Below, piece by piece: positions 42,879 to 53,153 of a stretch of 64,000 nucleotides of DNA. The notes under the pieces were generated by a model, which saw only the letters and a program-made list of their open reading frames with translations, was not told the origin of the DNA and made no database searches. A program made the position numbers and the translations under genes. Within the stretch, counting starts at the first letter, position 1. Each line of letters starts with the position of its first letter. This stretch comes from Streptomyces ambofaciens ATCC 23877. GTDB lineage: Bacteria; Actinomycetota; Actinomycetes; Streptomycetales; Streptomycetaceae. The stretch is taken from NCBI RefSeq assembly GCF_001267885.1, contig NZ_CP012382.1, forward strand, positions 6,187,001 to 6,251,000, given 5' to 3'.

Positions 42879-43946
42879 GTGAGTGCCAACCAGAGCCCCG
42901 CGGGCAAGCAGCCGACCGCCACGTACGACTCCGCGTTCCTCAGGGCGTGCAGGCGTGAGCCGGTGCCGCACACCCCCGTGTGGTTCATGCGGCAGGCCGG
43001 GCGCTCGCTGCCGGAGTACCTCAAGGTGCGCGAGGGCATCCCGATGCTGGAGTCCTGCATGCGGCCCGAACTGGTCGCCGAGATCACCCTCCAGCCGGTG
43101 CGCCGGCACGGCGTGGACGCGGCGATCTACTTCAGCGACATCGTGGTCCCCCTCAAGGCCATCGGCATCGACCTCGACATCAAGCCGGGCGTCGGCCCCG
43201 TGATCGAGAAGCCGATCCGCACCCGCGCGGACCTGGCACGGTTGCGCGACCTCACCCCCGAGGACGTCTCCTACGTCACCGAGGCGTACGGCCTGCTCAC
43301 CCGCGAGCTCGGCGCCACCCCGCTGATCGGCTTCGCCGGCGCGCCGTTCACCCTCGCGAGCTACCTCGTGGAGGGCGGTCCGTCCCGCAACCACGAGCAC
43401 ACCAAGGCGCTCATGTACGGCGACCCCGAGCTGTGGGCCGACCTCCTGGACCGGCTCGCCGACATCACGGCGGCCTTCCTCACGGTGCAGATCGAGGCGG
43501 GCGCGAGCGCCGTCCAGCTCTTCGACTCCTGGGTCGGCGCCCTGTCGCCCGCGGACTACCGCCGCTCGGTGATGCCCGCCTCCCGCAAGGTCTTCGAGGC
43601 CGTCGCCGGGTACGGCGTGCCCCGCATCCACTTCGGTGTCGGCACCGGCGAGCTCCTCGGCCTCATGGGCGAGGCCGGCGCGGACGTGGTCGGCGTCGAC
43701 TGGCGCGTCCCGCTGGACGAGGCCGTCCGCCGCGTGGGCCCCGGCAAGGCGCTCCAGGGCAACCTGGACCCGGCCGTCCTCTTCTCCACCCGGCAGGCGG
43801 TCGAGACCAAGACCCGCGAGATCCTGGACGCGGCGGCGGACCTGGAGGGCCACGTCTTCAACCTCGGCCACGGCGTCCTGCCCACCACCGACCCGGACGC
43901 GCTGACCCGCCTCGTGGAGTACGTCCACACGCAGACCGCTCGCTGA
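42879..43946 (+). CDS. hemE: Uroporphyrinogen decarboxylase
   Basis: 355 residues, standard length. It removes four carboxyl groups from uroporphyrinogen III to give coproporphyrinogen III, in the cytoplasm. The signature [15 protein letters not shown] is near residue 25, followed by [31 protein letters not shown] and a C-terminal [12 protein letters not shown]. The GTG at 42879 (VSANQSP) is chosen since upstream codons are antisense to DUF3000 and unlike the family. hemY and hemQ lie 5 kb downstream. Confidence 0.95.
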   Translation: MSANQSPAGKQPTATYDSAFLRACRREPVPHTPVWFMRQAGRSLPEYLKVREGIPMLESCMRPELVAEITLQPVRRHGVDAAIYFSDIVVPLKAIGIDLDIKPGVGPVIEKPIRTRADLARLRDLTPEDVSYVTEAYGLLTRELGATPLIGFAGAPFTLASYLVEGGPSRNHEHTKALMYGDPELWADLLDRLADITAAFLTVQIEAGASAVQLFDSWVGALSPADYRRSVMPASRKVFEAVAGYGVPRIHFGVGTGELLGLMGEAGADVVGVDWRVPLDEAVRRVGPGKALQGNLDPAVLFSTRQAVETKTREILDAAADLEGHVFNLGHGVLPTTDPDALTRLVEYVHTQTAR

Positions 43947-43955
43947 GCCGCTCTC

Positions 43956-43971
43956 GGGGCCGCCCGGCCCC
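43956..43971. terminator. Short hairpin between hemE and a convergent membrane gene
   Basis: GGGGCC-GCCC-GGCCCC between the convergent stops; a short stem, so only a likely terminator. Confidence 0.45.
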
Positions 43972-43974
43972 GCG

Positions 43975-44397
43975 TCAGCCGACGAGCAGCAGAGCGAGGG
44001 CCAGGGCGACGAGCAGCCCGCCGTAGAAGCAGGCGGGGGTGGGCGAGACCGTCGCCTTCAGCCTGCCCCTGCGCTCGCGGCCCGGTGCCACGTCCATGGT
44101 GAAGGGCTCCACGGCCGGGTCGGGACGCCGCACCCGGTCGTAGAGACGCCGGAACAGCCGCTCCTGGTAGACGAAGTGCCCGTCGAGGAACCAGAAGGCC
44201 ACGATGGGCACGATGCTGACCAGCGCGACGGACGCGTCGTCGTTGCCGACGGCGAAGGCGAGCAGGGCGCCGGTGAGCGTCAGCGACCAGCCCTTGATCA
44301 CAAACGAGTTGTTGCCCATGCGGGCCACGGTCAGCTGGATCAGCTCCAGATGCTTGACCCGGCCCTCGTCCAGCACCGGCCCGTCCCCCGTCGTCAT
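43975..44397 (-). CDS. Small membrane protein, conserved hypothetical
   Basis: 140 residues. A soluble N-terminus (VKHLELIQLTVARMGNNSFVIKGW) is followed by membrane segments at about 38-70 and at the C-terminus (about 121-139, LLVALALALLLV). The N-terminal pattern (MGNNSF.IKGW.LTL..ALLA) is shared with other conserved membrane proteins of unknown role in actinobacteria. The ATG at 44397 has GGGGGGA just upstream. It converges with hemE and lies 50 bp after the rhomboid gene, with which it may be co-transcribed. Confidence 0.75.
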   Translation of the reverse strand: MTTGDGPVLDEGRVKHLELIQLTVARMGNNSFVIKGWSLTLTGALLAFAVGNDDASVALVSIVPIVAFWFLDGHFVYQERLFRRLYDRVRRPDPAVEPFTMDVAPGRERRGRLKATVSPTPACFYGGLLVALALALLLVG

Positions 44398-44447
44398 CGG
44401 TCCCCCCAAGCCGTAGACCCTGTGCCCCGGGAGCTTACCCACCCCGG

Positions 44448-45266
44448 TCACCACCCCGGCCGGGCCCGCCTCCCGAACAGCGGCCCGCCAGGCTCGGGCG
44501 GGGGAGGGGTGCCGCGTCGCAGTGGCCAGGCGATCAGCATGCCGGCGACGAAGCCGGCCACGTGGGCCGCGTAGGCGACAGTGCCCGCCGCGGAGACGGC
44601 CCCGCCGGAGGAGTAGACCGCCTGGAGCCCGAACCAGAAGCCCAGGACGATCCAGGCCGGCAGGCGCAGCGGCAGGAAGATCAGGAAGGGGACGAGGACC
44701 CACACGCGGGCCTTCGGGTACAGCACCAGGTACGCCCCGAGCACCCCGGCGACCGCCCCCGACGCGCCGATCAGCGGGGCGCCCGAGTCGGGGTCGAGGA
44801 GGGCGAAGCCGTAGGTCGCCGCGTAGCCGCAGACGCCGTAGAAGAGCAGGTAGCGCAGGTGGCCCAGGCGGTCCTCGACGTTGTTGCCGAAGATCCACAG
44901 GAAGAGCATGTTGCCCAGCAGGTGCAGCCAGCCGCCGTGCAGGAACATCGCCGTCAGGACGCTCAGCTCGGGGGACTTGTCGTAGTCCGGGGGGCCGACC
45001 ACGCAGTCCGGCCCCTGCGGGCCGACGCCCGTGTCACCCGTCGGCACCAGCCCCGGCAGCCGGTGGTGGAGCAACTCCCGCGGCACCGCCGCGTACTGGT
45101 CCAGGAAGGCCTGGAGACGGCACAGCTCGGCGAGACCGCCCTCGCCCGTCACGGAAGCCGCCGTCCCGGGGGTCAGCAGGAAGACCAGGACGTTGGCGAG
45201 GATGAGGGCGTACGTCACCCAGGCGGTACGGCGGGCGGGGTTCACGTCATGGACCGGGATGACCAC
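44448..45266 (-). CDS. Rhomboid family intramembrane serine protease
   Basis: 272 residues with about seven membrane helices. HGGWLHLLGNMLFLWIFG, the catalytic serine motif GASGAVAG and a later histidine in AAHVAGFVAGM form the Ser-His dyad. It cleaves membrane proteins inside the lipid layer; the substrates are unknown. A polar loop of about 70 residues between the first helices precedes the core. The GTG start lacks a strong ribosome site. Confidence 0.93.
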   Translation of the reverse strand: MVIPVHDVNPARRTAWVTYALILANVLVFLLTPGTAASVTGEGGLAELCRLQAFLDQYAAVPRELLHHRLPGLVPTGDTGVGPQGPDCVVGPPDYDKSPELSVLTAMFLHGGWLHLLGNMLFLWIFGNNVEDRLGHLRYLLFYGVCGYAATYGFALLDPDSGAPLIGASGAVAGVLGAYLVLYPKARVWVLVPFLIFLPLRLPAWIVLGFWFGLQAVYSSGGAVSAAGTVAYAAHVAGFVAGMLIAWPLRRGTPPPPEPGGPLFGRRARPGW

Positions 45267-45400
45267 GAGACAGTAGTGCCCGCCGGACGGGCGGTGAATC
45301 GGCCCGTCCGCTGAACGCCCGCGTCCGGGTGTGCGTATGTCCTGCCAACCGCCCGCGGTCCGGGGAAGGCGGGGCGCGGGGACGACGTGAGGAACAGGCG

Positions 45401-45763
45401 ATGAACGAACGGGTCACACCGGCACCGGCGATGCACGCCCTGCCCGACGGAGAGGCCGAGGTCGCCCTCGTGCTGCGGCTGCCCTGGGAGGACGTCGCCC
45501 GGCTCGGTCAGGAGGCCGGGCGGCTGGCGGCGCAGAGGCAGCGACCGGTGACGCTGGACGAGGCGGTGAGCCACCGGCTGCGCTCCGCGCGGGGCGCGGC
45601 GCACGCCAGGCCCGCCGGTGAGCAGCCGCCCGCGGTCGGCGGCCCGGCGCCGCTGACCGCACAGGCACCAGGGGCCGCCCCGGCGTCGGTGTCGTCCCTG
45701 CCCTCACGGGCCCCCGCCGAACAGGCCCGGCAGGCCATCGACCGGATCAACGGGACGTCGTAG
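45401..45763 (+). CDS. Hypothetical protein, Ala/Pro-rich
   Basis: 120 residues from the ATG at 45401, with GAGGAA nine bases upstream. The first 60 residues look folded (VALVLRLPWEDVARLGQEAG... TLDEAVSHRLRS) and the rest is Ala/Pro-rich and disordered, with a final helix (AEQARQAIDRINGTS). No family recognised. Divergent from the rhomboid gene and convergent with the flavoprotein gene (9-bp gap). Confidence 0.6.
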   Translation: MNERVTPAPAMHALPDGEAEVALVLRLPWEDVARLGQEAGRLAAQRQRPVTLDEAVSHRLRSARGAAHARPAGEQPPAVGGPAPLTAQAPGAAPASVSSLPSRAPAEQARQAIDRINGTS

Positions 45764-45772
45764 CGGGCCTCC

Positions 45773-47179
45773 TCAGGCCTGCTGCCCGACCGCCCTCGTC
45801 GCCTTGCGGGCGGCCACCAGCACGGGGTCCCAGACCGGTGAGAAGGGCGGCGCGTAGCCGAGGTCCAGGGCCGTCATCTGCTCCACCGTCATCCCGGCCG
45901 TGAGGGCCACCGCGGCGACGTCGACCCGTTTGCCCGCGCCCTCGCGGCCGACGATCTGGACGCCGAGCAGCCGGCCGGTGCGCTGCTCGGCGAGCATCTT
46001 CACCGTCATGGACGAGGCGCCCGGGTAGTAGCCGGCGCGGCTGGTGGACTCGATGGTGGCCGTGACGAACCGCAGCCCCGCCCGCAGCGCGTCCTTCTCG
46101 CGCAGCCCGGTCCGCGCGATCTCCAGGTCGCAGACCTTGCTGACGGCCGTGCCGACCACCCCCGGGAAGGTGGCGTAACCGCCGCCCAGGTTGGTGCCGA
46201 TGACCTGCCCGTGCTTGTTGGCGTGCGTACCGAGCGGGATGTGCCGCTCCTGCCCGGAGACCAGGTCGAGCACCTCCACGCAGTCGCCGCCGGCCCAGAT
46301 GTCCTCGTGCCCGCGCACCCGCAGGGCCCGGTCGGTCAGCAGCCCGCCGTGCGCTCCCAGCGGGAGACCGGCGGCCTCGGCGAGCGCGGTCTCGGGGCGC
46401 ACCCCGATGCCGAGCACCACCACGTCCGCCGGGAACTCGGCGTCCTCGGTGGCGACCGCGCGGACCCGGCCGTCGTCCCCGGTGAGCACCTCGGTGACCT
46501 CGGTGCCGTTCACCATGGTGATGCCCAGGCCCTCCATCGCCTCGTGGACCATGCGGCCCATGTCCGGGTCGAGGGTGGACATCGGCTCCCGGCCGCGGTT
46601 GACGACCGTCACCTCGTACCCGCGTTTGATGAGCGCCTCGGCCATCTCGACGCCGATGTACCCGGCGCCGACGACCACCGCGCGGCGGCCACGCGTGTGT
46701 GCCAGCGTGTCGAGCAGCGCCTGCCCGTCGTCCAGTGTCTGCACCCCGTGCACGCCGGGCGCGTCGACGCCCGGCAGGGCGGGGCGGATCGGGCGGGCGC
46801 CGGTCGCGATCACGAGCTTGTCGTACGACGTCCAGGACTCCGCCCCGGAATCGACGTCACACGCGCGCACCCGCCCGCCGGCGACGTCGATCTCCGTGAC
46901 CTCGGTGCGCGTCCGCAGGTCGATGTCCCGGGCACGGTGCTCCTCGGGCGTCCGGGCGATCAGCTGGTCCCGGTCGGTGACGTCACCGCCGACCCAGTAC
47001 GGGATGCCGCACGCCGAGTAGGAGCTGAAGTGGCCGCGTTCGAAGGCGACGATCTCCAGTTCGTCGGGGCCCTTCAGCCGGCGTGCCTGTGACGCCGCGG
47101 ACATCCCCGCGGCGTCACCGCCGATCACCACCAGTCGTTCTCCGGCCCGCCCGGTACCGCTCGCAGCGCTCATGCTCAT
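45773..47179 (-). CDS. CoA-disulfide reductase / NADH oxidase-like flavoprotein
   Basis: 468 residues. The FAD-binding motif GGDAAGMSAAS is near the N-terminus, the single redox cysteine is in YSACGIPYWVGG, the NAD motif is VVVGAGYIGVEMAE and the second FAD motif is DIWAGGDCVEV. A pyridine-nucleotide-disulfide dimerisation domain closes the protein. This layout is that of CoA-disulfide reductases and NADH oxidases, which keep thiol balance or use O2. Actinobacteria have mycothiol as main thiol, so the true substrate is uncertain. The ATG at 47179 is chosen, though 47173 is also possible. Confidence 0.85.
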   Translation of the reverse strand: MSMSAASGTGRAGERLVVIGGDAAGMSAASQARRLKGPDELEIVAFERGHFSSYSACGIPYWVGGDVTDRDQLIARTPEEHRARDIDLRTRTEVTEIDVAGGRVRACDVDSGAESWTSYDKLVIATGARPIRPALPGVDAPGVHGVQTLDDGQALLDTLAHTRGRRAVVVGAGYIGVEMAEALIKRGYEVTVVNRGREPMSTLDPDMGRMVHEAMEGLGITMVNGTEVTEVLTGDDGRVRAVATEDAEFPADVVVLGIGVRPETALAEAAGLPLGAHGGLLTDRALRVRGHEDIWAGGDCVEVLDLVSGQERHIPLGTHANKHGQVIGTNLGGGYATFPGVVGTAVSKVCDLEIARTGLREKDALRAGLRFVTATIESTSRAGYYPGASSMTVKMLAEQRTGRLLGVQIVGREGAGKRVDVAAVALTAGMTVEQMTALDLGYAPPFSPVWDPVLVAARKATRAVGQQA

Positions 47180-47207
47180 GAGGAACACGCTACGTGGGCG
47201 GGGCACT

Positions 47208-48242
47208 TCAGTCCTCCGTGCCGGGCCTCTCCCGGTGGCCGGACCCGGCCTCGGGCGCGGGACGGGCCGCCGGCAGCGGCGCCGAGGCCGCGGGGGCGCC
47301 GGCCGGGGGCGCCGCCGGCGCGGGTGCCGCGCGGCGCGGCCGGCGGGGCCGCAGCACCCGCACCCAGAGCAGCACCAGCAGCGCGGCCACCGCGGCGAAC
47401 GGCAGCACCGCGCCGACGACCAGCGCCACCCAGCGCAGCATCGTCACGAACGCGTCCCAGCCGCCGGCCAGGGCGTCCGGGAAGCCGGGTTCGTCGTCCT
47501 CGTCCGCCCGCTCCACCGGCGTCTCGGACAGGGAGAGGGTGAGGGTGGCGAGGCTGGTGCGGTCCTTCAGGACCGCCTGCCGGGCCAGCAGCGCCTCCAG
47601 CTCCGCCTGGCGGCTGCTCAGCTCTCCCTCCAGCGTCACCACGTCGCTCAGTCTCGTCGCACGGTCCATCAGCTCGCGGACCCGGGCCACGCTGGCGCGC
47701 TGCGACTTCACGCGGCTGTCCACGTCCACCACCTGGTCGGTGACGTCCTCCGCCTTCGCGCTGCGTTCGAGGAGCTTGCCGGCGCCCTCCAGTTCGTCGA
47801 GCACCTCCTCGTAGCGTTCCACGGGCACCCGCAGGACGACCTCGGTCCGCTCGTGGTCCTCCTCGTCCCGGGTGGTGGTCCCGTCGCCGACGTACCCGCC
47901 GGCGTTCTCGGTCGCCGTGCGGGCCGCCTCCAGGGCCTTGGCCGCGTCCTTCACCTGAACGGTCAGGGAGACGGTCCGGATGATGTGGGAGGGGGCGAGC
48001 CGCGGTGGCGCGCTCTCTTTGGCACCGTCGCTCTCGCCGCCCGCGGCGCCGGCCCGGTCCTCGGCGCGGCCCTCCGCCCGCGCACCCTCCTGGGGCGCGG
48101 CGGCCTTGGCGTCACCGCCGGACGAGTCGGCGCCGCCGTCGGAGCCGCTGCAGCCGGTGAGGACGAGGGCCGCGGCCACCAACAGGCCGGCCCAGGCACG
48201 GGCGGGTGGCGCGGAACGCGGGGCTGATCGTCGGGTCTGCAT
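47208..48242 (-). CDS. DUF4349 domain lipoprotein
   Basis: 344 residues. The signal peptide ends in a lipobox (VLTGC). An acidic/Ala-rich linker leads to a DUF4349 domain (about 85-260: IIRTVSLTVQVKDAAKALEAA, VPVERYEEVLDELEG, a coiled coil with LEGELSSRQAELEALLARQ), followed by one membrane helix near 280-305 and a Pro/Ala-rich cytosolic tail. Function unknown; the family resembles envelope coiled-coil proteins. The ATG at 48242 lies after a GGGGGG stretch. Divergent from hemY. Confidence 0.85.
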   Translation of the reverse strand: MQTRRSAPRSAPPARAWAGLLVAAALVLTGCSGSDGGADSSGGDAKAAAPQEGARAEGRAEDRAGAAGGESDGAKESAPPRLAPSHIIRTVSLTVQVKDAAKALEAARTATENAGGYVGDGTTTRDEEDHERTEVVLRVPVERYEEVLDELEGAGKLLERSAKAEDVTDQVVDVDSRVKSQRASVARVRELMDRATRLSDVVTLEGELSSRQAELEALLARQAVLKDRTSLATLTLSLSETPVERADEDDEPGFPDALAGGWDAFVTMLRWVALVVGAVLPFAAVAALLVLLWVRVLRPRRPRRAAPAPAAPPAGAPAASAPLPAARPAPEAGSGHRERPGTED

Positions 48243-48410
48243 GCGGGTACCCCCCGGGGGGACGGTGACAACTGACGCTCCTTCGACGCGCGAGGGGGTG
48301 CGGACGTTGGCGCGGAACGGTCCCGAACAGGTCACGGTCCGGACTCGCGGGGCCCCGCGGGGCGTGGGCCTGGCGGCGCCGCCGTCGGTGCGGTCTGAGA
48401 CGCTGGGGGC

Positions 48411-49889
48411 ATGTGCGTAAGCGAGACCTCCGCGGACGTGGCCGCCGCGGACCCGGGGCATGTGGTCGTCGTCGGAGCCGGCATCGCCGGACTGGCCGCC
48501 GCCCACCGGCTGCTGGCCCGCGGCGCGCGGGTGACCGTGCTGGAGGCGTCGGAGCGCGTCGGCGGCAAGCTGCTGCCCGGCGAGATCGCCGGAGTACGCG
48601 TCGACCTCGGCGCCGAGTCCCTGCTGGCCCGCCGGCCCGAGGCCGTGGGCCTCGCCCGCGAGGTGGGCCTCGCCGACCGCCTCCAGCCCCCGTCCACCGC
48701 GTCGGCCTCGCTGTGGACCGGCGGCGCCCTGCGCCCCATGCCCAAGGGGCACGTCATGGGTGTCCCCGGCACCGCTGCCGCGCTGTCCGGAGTCCTCTCG
48801 GCGGAGGGCCTCGCCCGGATCGAGCGCGACGCGGAGCTGCCCCGCACCGAGGTCGGCGACGACGTCGCGGTGGGGGAGTACGTGGCGGCGCGCCTCGGCC
48901 GCGAGGTCGTCGACCGCCTCGTCGAACCGCTGCTCGGCGGTGTCTACGCCGGCGACGCGTACCGCATCTCGCTGCGCTCGGCCGTGCCCCAGCTCTTCGA
49001 GGCCGCCCGCACCCACACCTCCCTCACCGAGGCGGTCCGCGCCCTCCAGGGCCGGACGGCCACCTCGCCCGCTACCGGACCGGTGTTCATGGGCATCGAG
49101 GGCGGCGTCGGCTCCCTCCCGCTCGCGGTCGCCGAGTCGGTGCGCGCCCGGGGCGGCGAGATCGTCACGGGAGCGCCCGTGACGGAGCTGCGCCGTACCG
49201 CCCCGAGCGGCTGGCGCATCACCGCCGGTGACCGGGTGCTGCGTGCCGACGCCGTCGTCGTCGCCGTCCCCGCCCGCCCCGCCGCCGAGCTCCTGCGCGC
49301 CGAGGCCCCCGCCGCCGCGGCCGAACTGGCCGCCGTCGAGTACGCCTCGATGGCACTGATCACCCTCGCCTACCGCCGCTCCGACGCCGCCGCGCTCCCC
49401 GAGGGCAGCGGTTTCCTCGTGCCGCCGGTCGAGGGACGCACCATCAAGGCGTCGACCTTCGCCTCCCGCAAGTGGGGCTGGATCGCCGACGAGGACCCGG
49501 ACCTGGTCGTCCTGCGCACCTCCGTCGGCCGCCACGGCGAGACGGAGATCCTCGGCCGCGACGACGCCGGCCTGGTCGCCGTCTCCCGGCGCGATCTGGG
49601 AGAGGCCACGGGCCTGACCGCCGAGCCCGTCGCCGCCCGCGTCACCCGCTGGCACGACGGCCTGCCCCAGTACCCGGTCGGCCACCACGCCCGCGTGGCC
49701 CGCGTCCGCGAGCACGTCGGCAGGGTCCCGGGACTCGCCGTGTGCGGCGCGGCCTACGACGGCGTCGGCATCCCGGCCTGCATCGCGAGCGCCTACGCGG
49801 CCGTGGACCGGCTCCGGGGCGACCCGCGGGGTGTGGAGGAGCTCACCGCCCACCCGGTGCAGACCCTGCACGGCGGAGCGGGAGAATAG
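48411..49889 (+). CDS. hemY: Coproporphyrinogen/protoporphyrinogen III oxidase (HemY type)
   Basis: 492 residues. The FAD motif [21 protein letters not shown] near residue 17 is followed by [11 protein letters not shown]; the C-terminal FAD segment [20 protein letters not shown] completes the flavin site. This oxygen-dependent oxidase is often named hemG in actinobacterial annotations. In Gram-positive bacteria it oxidises coproporphyrinogen III to coproporphyrin III. It is followed four bases later by hemQ, so the two act and are translated together. Confidence 0.92.
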   Translation: MCVSETSADVAAADPGHVVVVGAGIAGLAAAHRLLARGARVTVLEASERVGGKLLPGEIAGVRVDLGAESLLARRPEAVGLAREVGLADRLQPPSTASASLWTGGALRPMPKGHVMGVPGTAAALSGVLSAEGLARIERDAELPRTEVGDDVAVGEYVAARLGREVVDRLVEPLLGGVYAGDAYRISLRSAVPQLFEAARTHTSLTEAVRALQGRTATSPATGPVFMGIEGGVGSLPLAVAESVRARGGEIVTGAPVTELRRTAPSGWRITAGDRVLRADAVVVAVPARPAAELLRAEAPAAAAELAAVEYASMALITLAYRRSDAAALPEGSGFLVPPVEGRTIKASTFASRKWGWIADEDPDLVVLRTSVGRHGETEILGRDDAGLVAVSRRDLGEATGLTAEPVAARVTRWHDGLPQYPVGHHARVARVREHVGRVPGLAVCGAAYDGVGIPACIASAYAAVDRLRGDPRGVEELTAHPVQTLHGGAGE

Positions 49890-49893
49890 AGCC

Positions 49894-50622
49894 ATGAGTG
49901 ACGACGCCACCCCCGCCGCCGAGCGCATCCCGAACAAGGGCAAGCTGGCCAAGGACCTCAACGAGGTCATCCGCTACACCCTCTGGTCCGTCTTCAAGCT
50001 GAAGGACACGCTGCCGGAGGACCGGGCGGGCTGGGCCGACGAGGTCCAGGAGCTGTTCGACCAGCTCGCCGCCAAGGACGTCACCGTCCGCGGCACCTAC
50101 GACGTGTCCGGTCTGCGGGCCGACGCCGACCTCATGATCTGGTGGCACGCGGAGACCGCCGACGAGCTCCAGGAGGCGTACAACCTCTTCCGCCGCACGA
50201 AGCTCGGCCGCGCCCTGGAACCCGTCTGGTCGAACATGGCGCTGCACCGCCCCGCCGAGTTCAACCGCTCGCACATCCCGGCGTTCCTGGCCGACGAGAC
50301 GCCGCGCGACTACATCAGCGTCTACCCGTTCGTGCGCTCCTACGACTGGTACCTGCTGCCCGACGAGGACCGCCGCCGCATGCTCGCCGACCACGGCAAG
50401 ATGGCCCGCGGCTACCCGGACGTGCGCGCCAACACGGTCGCCTCCTTCTCGCTGGGCGACTACGAGTGGATCCTCGCCTTCGAGGCCGACGAGCTCTACC
50501 GCATCGTCGACCTCATGCGCCACCTGCGCGCCTCCGAGGCCCGCATGCACGTCCGCGAAGAGGTCCCCTTCTACACCGGGCGCCGCAAGGACATCGCGGA
50601 GCTGGTGGCCGGGCTCGCCTGA
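49894..50622 (+). CDS. hemQ: Coproheme decarboxylase HemQ (chlorite-dismutase family)
   Basis: 242 residues. It converts coproheme to haem b, the last step of the coproporphyrin-dependent pathway. The probable catalytic tyrosine lies in [14 protein letters not shown] (residues 140-153) and the proximal haem histidine in [11 protein letters not shown] (His167). The ATG is preceded by GGAG and is four bases after the hemY stop. It ends back to back with the stop of the next minus-strand gene, with no spacer or terminator. Confidence 0.95.
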   Translation: MSDDATPAAERIPNKGKLAKDLNEVIRYTLWSVFKLKDTLPEDRAGWADEVQELFDQLAAKDVTVRGTYDVSGLRADADLMIWWHAETADELQEAYNLFRRTKLGRALEPVWSNMALHRPAEFNRSHIPAFLADETPRDYISVYPFVRSYDWYLLPDEDRRRMLADHGKMARGYPDVRANTVASFSLGDYEWILAFEADELYRIVDLMRHLRASEARMHVREEVPFYTGRRKDIAELVAGLA

Positions 50623-52221
50623 TCAGGAGGCCGGCGTCGCGGACTCCCGCGGCTCCGGCTCCGGGCGCGGGGCGCACGACTCGTCCCGCGCCGGGAGGCG
50701 GCCGTTCAGCAGGTACGCCTCCAGGTGCCCGTTCACGCAGGCGTTCGCGCCGCCGGCGATGCCGTGCGTACCGGCGTCCCGTTCGGTCACCAGCACCGAG
50801 CCCGACAGCCGCCGGCGCAGCTCCAGCGCGCCGTCGTAGGGAGTGGCCGCGTCCCGCTCCGCGGCCAGGACCAGCGTCGGCGGCAGCTCGCCCGGAGCGG
50901 TGCGCACGTCGAGGGGCCGCTGCCGGGGTGCCTGCCAGTAGGCGCACGGCAGGTTGGTCCACACGTTGTCCCACGTCTCGAACGGCGCCCGGCGCGCCAG
51001 CCGCGTGTTGTCCCGGTCCCACACCTCGAAGTCGGTGGGCCAGGACGCGTCGTTGCACTCGACGGCCGTGTACACGGCGCTGGAGTTCTCCGCCCCCACC
51101 GCCCCCTCCTCGGTGCGCGTGCCCGCCTGGTCGACCAGCGGCTGCGGGTCCCCCTGGAGGTACGCCGACAGCGCCTCGGCACGGTGCGGCCAGTAGTCGT
51201 CGTAGTACCCGGCCCGCAGGAACGCCCCCTGCAGCTGCGCGGGCCCCACCGTCCCGCCCGCCGGCCGGGCCGCGAGCCGTGTGCTCGCCTCCTCGTAGCT
51301 GTTCTGCACCTCCCTCGCCGTGTCGCCGAGCCCGTAGGCCGCGTCGTGCTCGGCCATCCACTCCTTGAAGTCCGTCCAGCGGTCCTCGAACGCCTCGGAC
51401 TGGTCCAGGTTGTTGCGGTACCAGACCTGTCCCGGGTCGGGGTTCACCACCGAGTCGAACACCATCCGCCGCACGCGCGAGGGGAACAGCTCGGCGTACA
51501 GCGCGCCGAGGTAGGTGCCGTACGACGCGCCCATGAACGTGAGCCGCCGCTCGCCCAGCGCCGCCCGCACGACCTCCAGGTCACGGGCGTTGTTGAGGGA
51601 GTGGTAGTGGCGCAGCGCCCGACCGGCCCGTTCCGCGCAGCCGCGGGCGTACGCCTCGGCCTCGGCGGCACGCTCCCTCTTGTACGCGTCCGACGGCCGC
51701 GTCGGGGCCGCCCGGGGCCCCTTGAAGAAGTCACCGGGGTCCTGGCAGGACAGCGGCGCGGAGGGCGCGACCCCGCGCGGGGCGTAGCCGACGAGGTCGT
51801 ACGCCGCCGCGATCCGCTTCCACTCGGGCACCATGCCGACCAGCGGGAAGTACAGCCCCGAGGCGCCCGGACCGCCCGGGTTGTACAGCAGCGCGCCCTG
51901 ACCGGGCACCTTGCGCTTGCTGTTGTGCGGGTCCCGGTGGGTGGCCCGCACCCGGCTGACGGTGAGCCGGAGCTGCTCCCCGCCGGGGTGCGCGTAGTCC
52001 AGGGGCACGGTGACCGTGCCGCAGCGCACGGCCTCCGGCAGCTCCTCGGCCTTCGGGCAGCTGCCGAACTCGATACCGGCCGCCGCCGCGCGCTCGGCGG
52101 CCACGGCGGTGCCGCGCGCCTCGGCGGCACCGGGCCCGGCCGGGCCCGCCTCCGCCGGAGCGGCGGTCAGGGCGGTCAGCAGCAAGGACCCGGCGGCCGA
52201 GTAGAGGGCGGCAGCTCGCAT
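50623..52221 (-). CDS. Secreted alpha/beta-hydrolase, tripeptidyl-peptidase type
   Basis: 532 residues. A signal peptide (AGSLLLTALTAAPAEA) is followed by a peptidase S33 / TAP-like fold: NPGGPGASGL (oxyanion region), the nucleophile elbow GASYGTYLG, and a C-terminal TAP-like domain with LAAERDAATPYDGAL (Asp) and DAGTHGIAGG (His). Similar Streptomyces enzymes (Tap, SlpD, SlpE) cut short N-terminal peptides from secreted or wall proteins. The ATG has GGAAGGG seven bases upstream. Confidence 0.9.
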   Translation of the reverse strand: MRAAALYSAAGSLLLTALTAAPAEAGPAGPGAAEARGTAVAAERAAAAGIEFGSCPKAEELPEAVRCGTVTVPLDYAHPGGEQLRLTVSRVRATHRDPHNSKRKVPGQGALLYNPGGPGASGLYFPLVGMVPEWKRIAAAYDLVGYAPRGVAPSAPLSCQDPGDFFKGPRAAPTRPSDAYKRERAAEAEAYARGCAERAGRALRHYHSLNNARDLEVVRAALGERRLTFMGASYGTYLGALYAELFPSRVRRMVFDSVVNPDPGQVWYRNNLDQSEAFEDRWTDFKEWMAEHDAAYGLGDTAREVQNSYEEASTRLAARPAGGTVGPAQLQGAFLRAGYYDDYWPHRAEALSAYLQGDPQPLVDQAGTRTEEGAVGAENSSAVYTAVECNDASWPTDFEVWDRDNTRLARRAPFETWDNVWTNLPCAYWQAPRQRPLDVRTAPGELPPTLVLAAERDAATPYDGALELRRRLSGSVLVTERDAGTHGIAGGANACVNGHLEAYLLNGRLPARDESCAPRPEPEPRESATPAS

Positions 52222-52337
52222 CGCGTATCCCTTCCATGCACACGGGGTGACACAAGGGATGGTTGGCGCGGCGACCGGGCGGGGCAAGCACCGTCGGCGG
52301 GTGTCGCCCCCGCGTGCGCCCGTACGCCCCCGGCGCG

Positions 52338-53144
52338 TCAGCCCCGCGGTTCGCCGTGGCCCTCGGCGTACTCGTCGACGTACCGCTCGCGGTGGGCGAA
52401 GGCCGCGCGCAGGTCCGGTTCGCCGATCGCCCGGACGCCCCGCACGGCGACCGAGGTGAGGTAGGTACGGTCGTCGGCGGTGCCGTCGGCCTGCTGCACC
52501 AGGCTGCCGATCAGCCGCTGCCCGGCCGGTGAGGCCCACCGGGAGTACGGATGGACCTCCATGCGCGTGATGGCGAGGCACCCCAGGGTCAGGGCGAGGG
52601 GCAGCGCGAACCACAGGGCGATGAGCAGCCGCGGCTGGTCGGCGGGGAGCGGCAGCGCCAGGGCGGCGGCGGCCAGCGCGCACACGGCGAGCGCGGCGGT
52701 CCGTACCCGCCGCACCCCGGCCGCGACACCGCGCGAGCCGTCCGGCACGGCGAGGCCCGCGCCGACCAGCCGGTCGGCCAGGACCCGTACCGCGTCCGCG
52801 GTGGCGGCGGTGGCCCGCACCGGCGCTATCCGGGACTGCCCGCCGGGACCTATCGCCCCTATGACCGACCGCTCCATCTCGTCGCGCCCGCACGGGTCGA
52901 CGACGGTCGCCCAGCCGGTGTGCGCGAGCAGCAGGCGGCGCTGGCGCGCCATGGAGACCAGGGTCAGGTCGGCGACCCGCCGAGGACCGCCGGAGAGGAA
53001 CGCCGCCTCGTACAGCGTCAGCGCGTGCTCACGGCCGACGGTGGGCGGGCCGACGACCGCCGCGCGCACCGCGGCCAGACACAGCCGCAGGCACGCCAGC
53101 CCGGCGACGGACCAGGCGGACAGGAGGAGAAGCACCCAGAACAT
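52338..53144 (-). CDS. TIGR04222-type membrane protein, DUF692 partner
   Basis: 268 residues. N-terminal membrane anchor (FWVLLLLSAWSVAGLACLRLC), a soluble region with LTLYEAAFLSGGPRRVADL, which is typical of TIGR04222 proteins, two more membrane helices near 150-195, and a polar tail. Members often carry a Cys/Gly-rich C-terminus; this one does not, ending in an acidic and basic stretch. It begins 9 bp after the DUF692 gene stop, so the two are one operon. Function unknown. Confidence 0.8.
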   Translation of the reverse strand: MFWVLLLLSAWSVAGLACLRLCLAAVRAAVVGPPTVGREHALTLYEAAFLSGGPRRVADLTLVSMARQRRLLLAHTGWATVVDPCGRDEMERSVIGAIGPGGQSRIAPVRATAATADAVRVLADRLVGAGLAVPDGSRGVAAGVRRVRTAALAVCALAAAALALPLPADQPRLLIALWFALPLALTLGCLAITRMEVHPYSRWASPAGQRLIGSLVQQADGTADDRTYLTSVAVRGVRAIGEPDLRAAFAHRERYVDEYAEGHGEPRG

Positions 53145-53153
53145 GCCGTACTT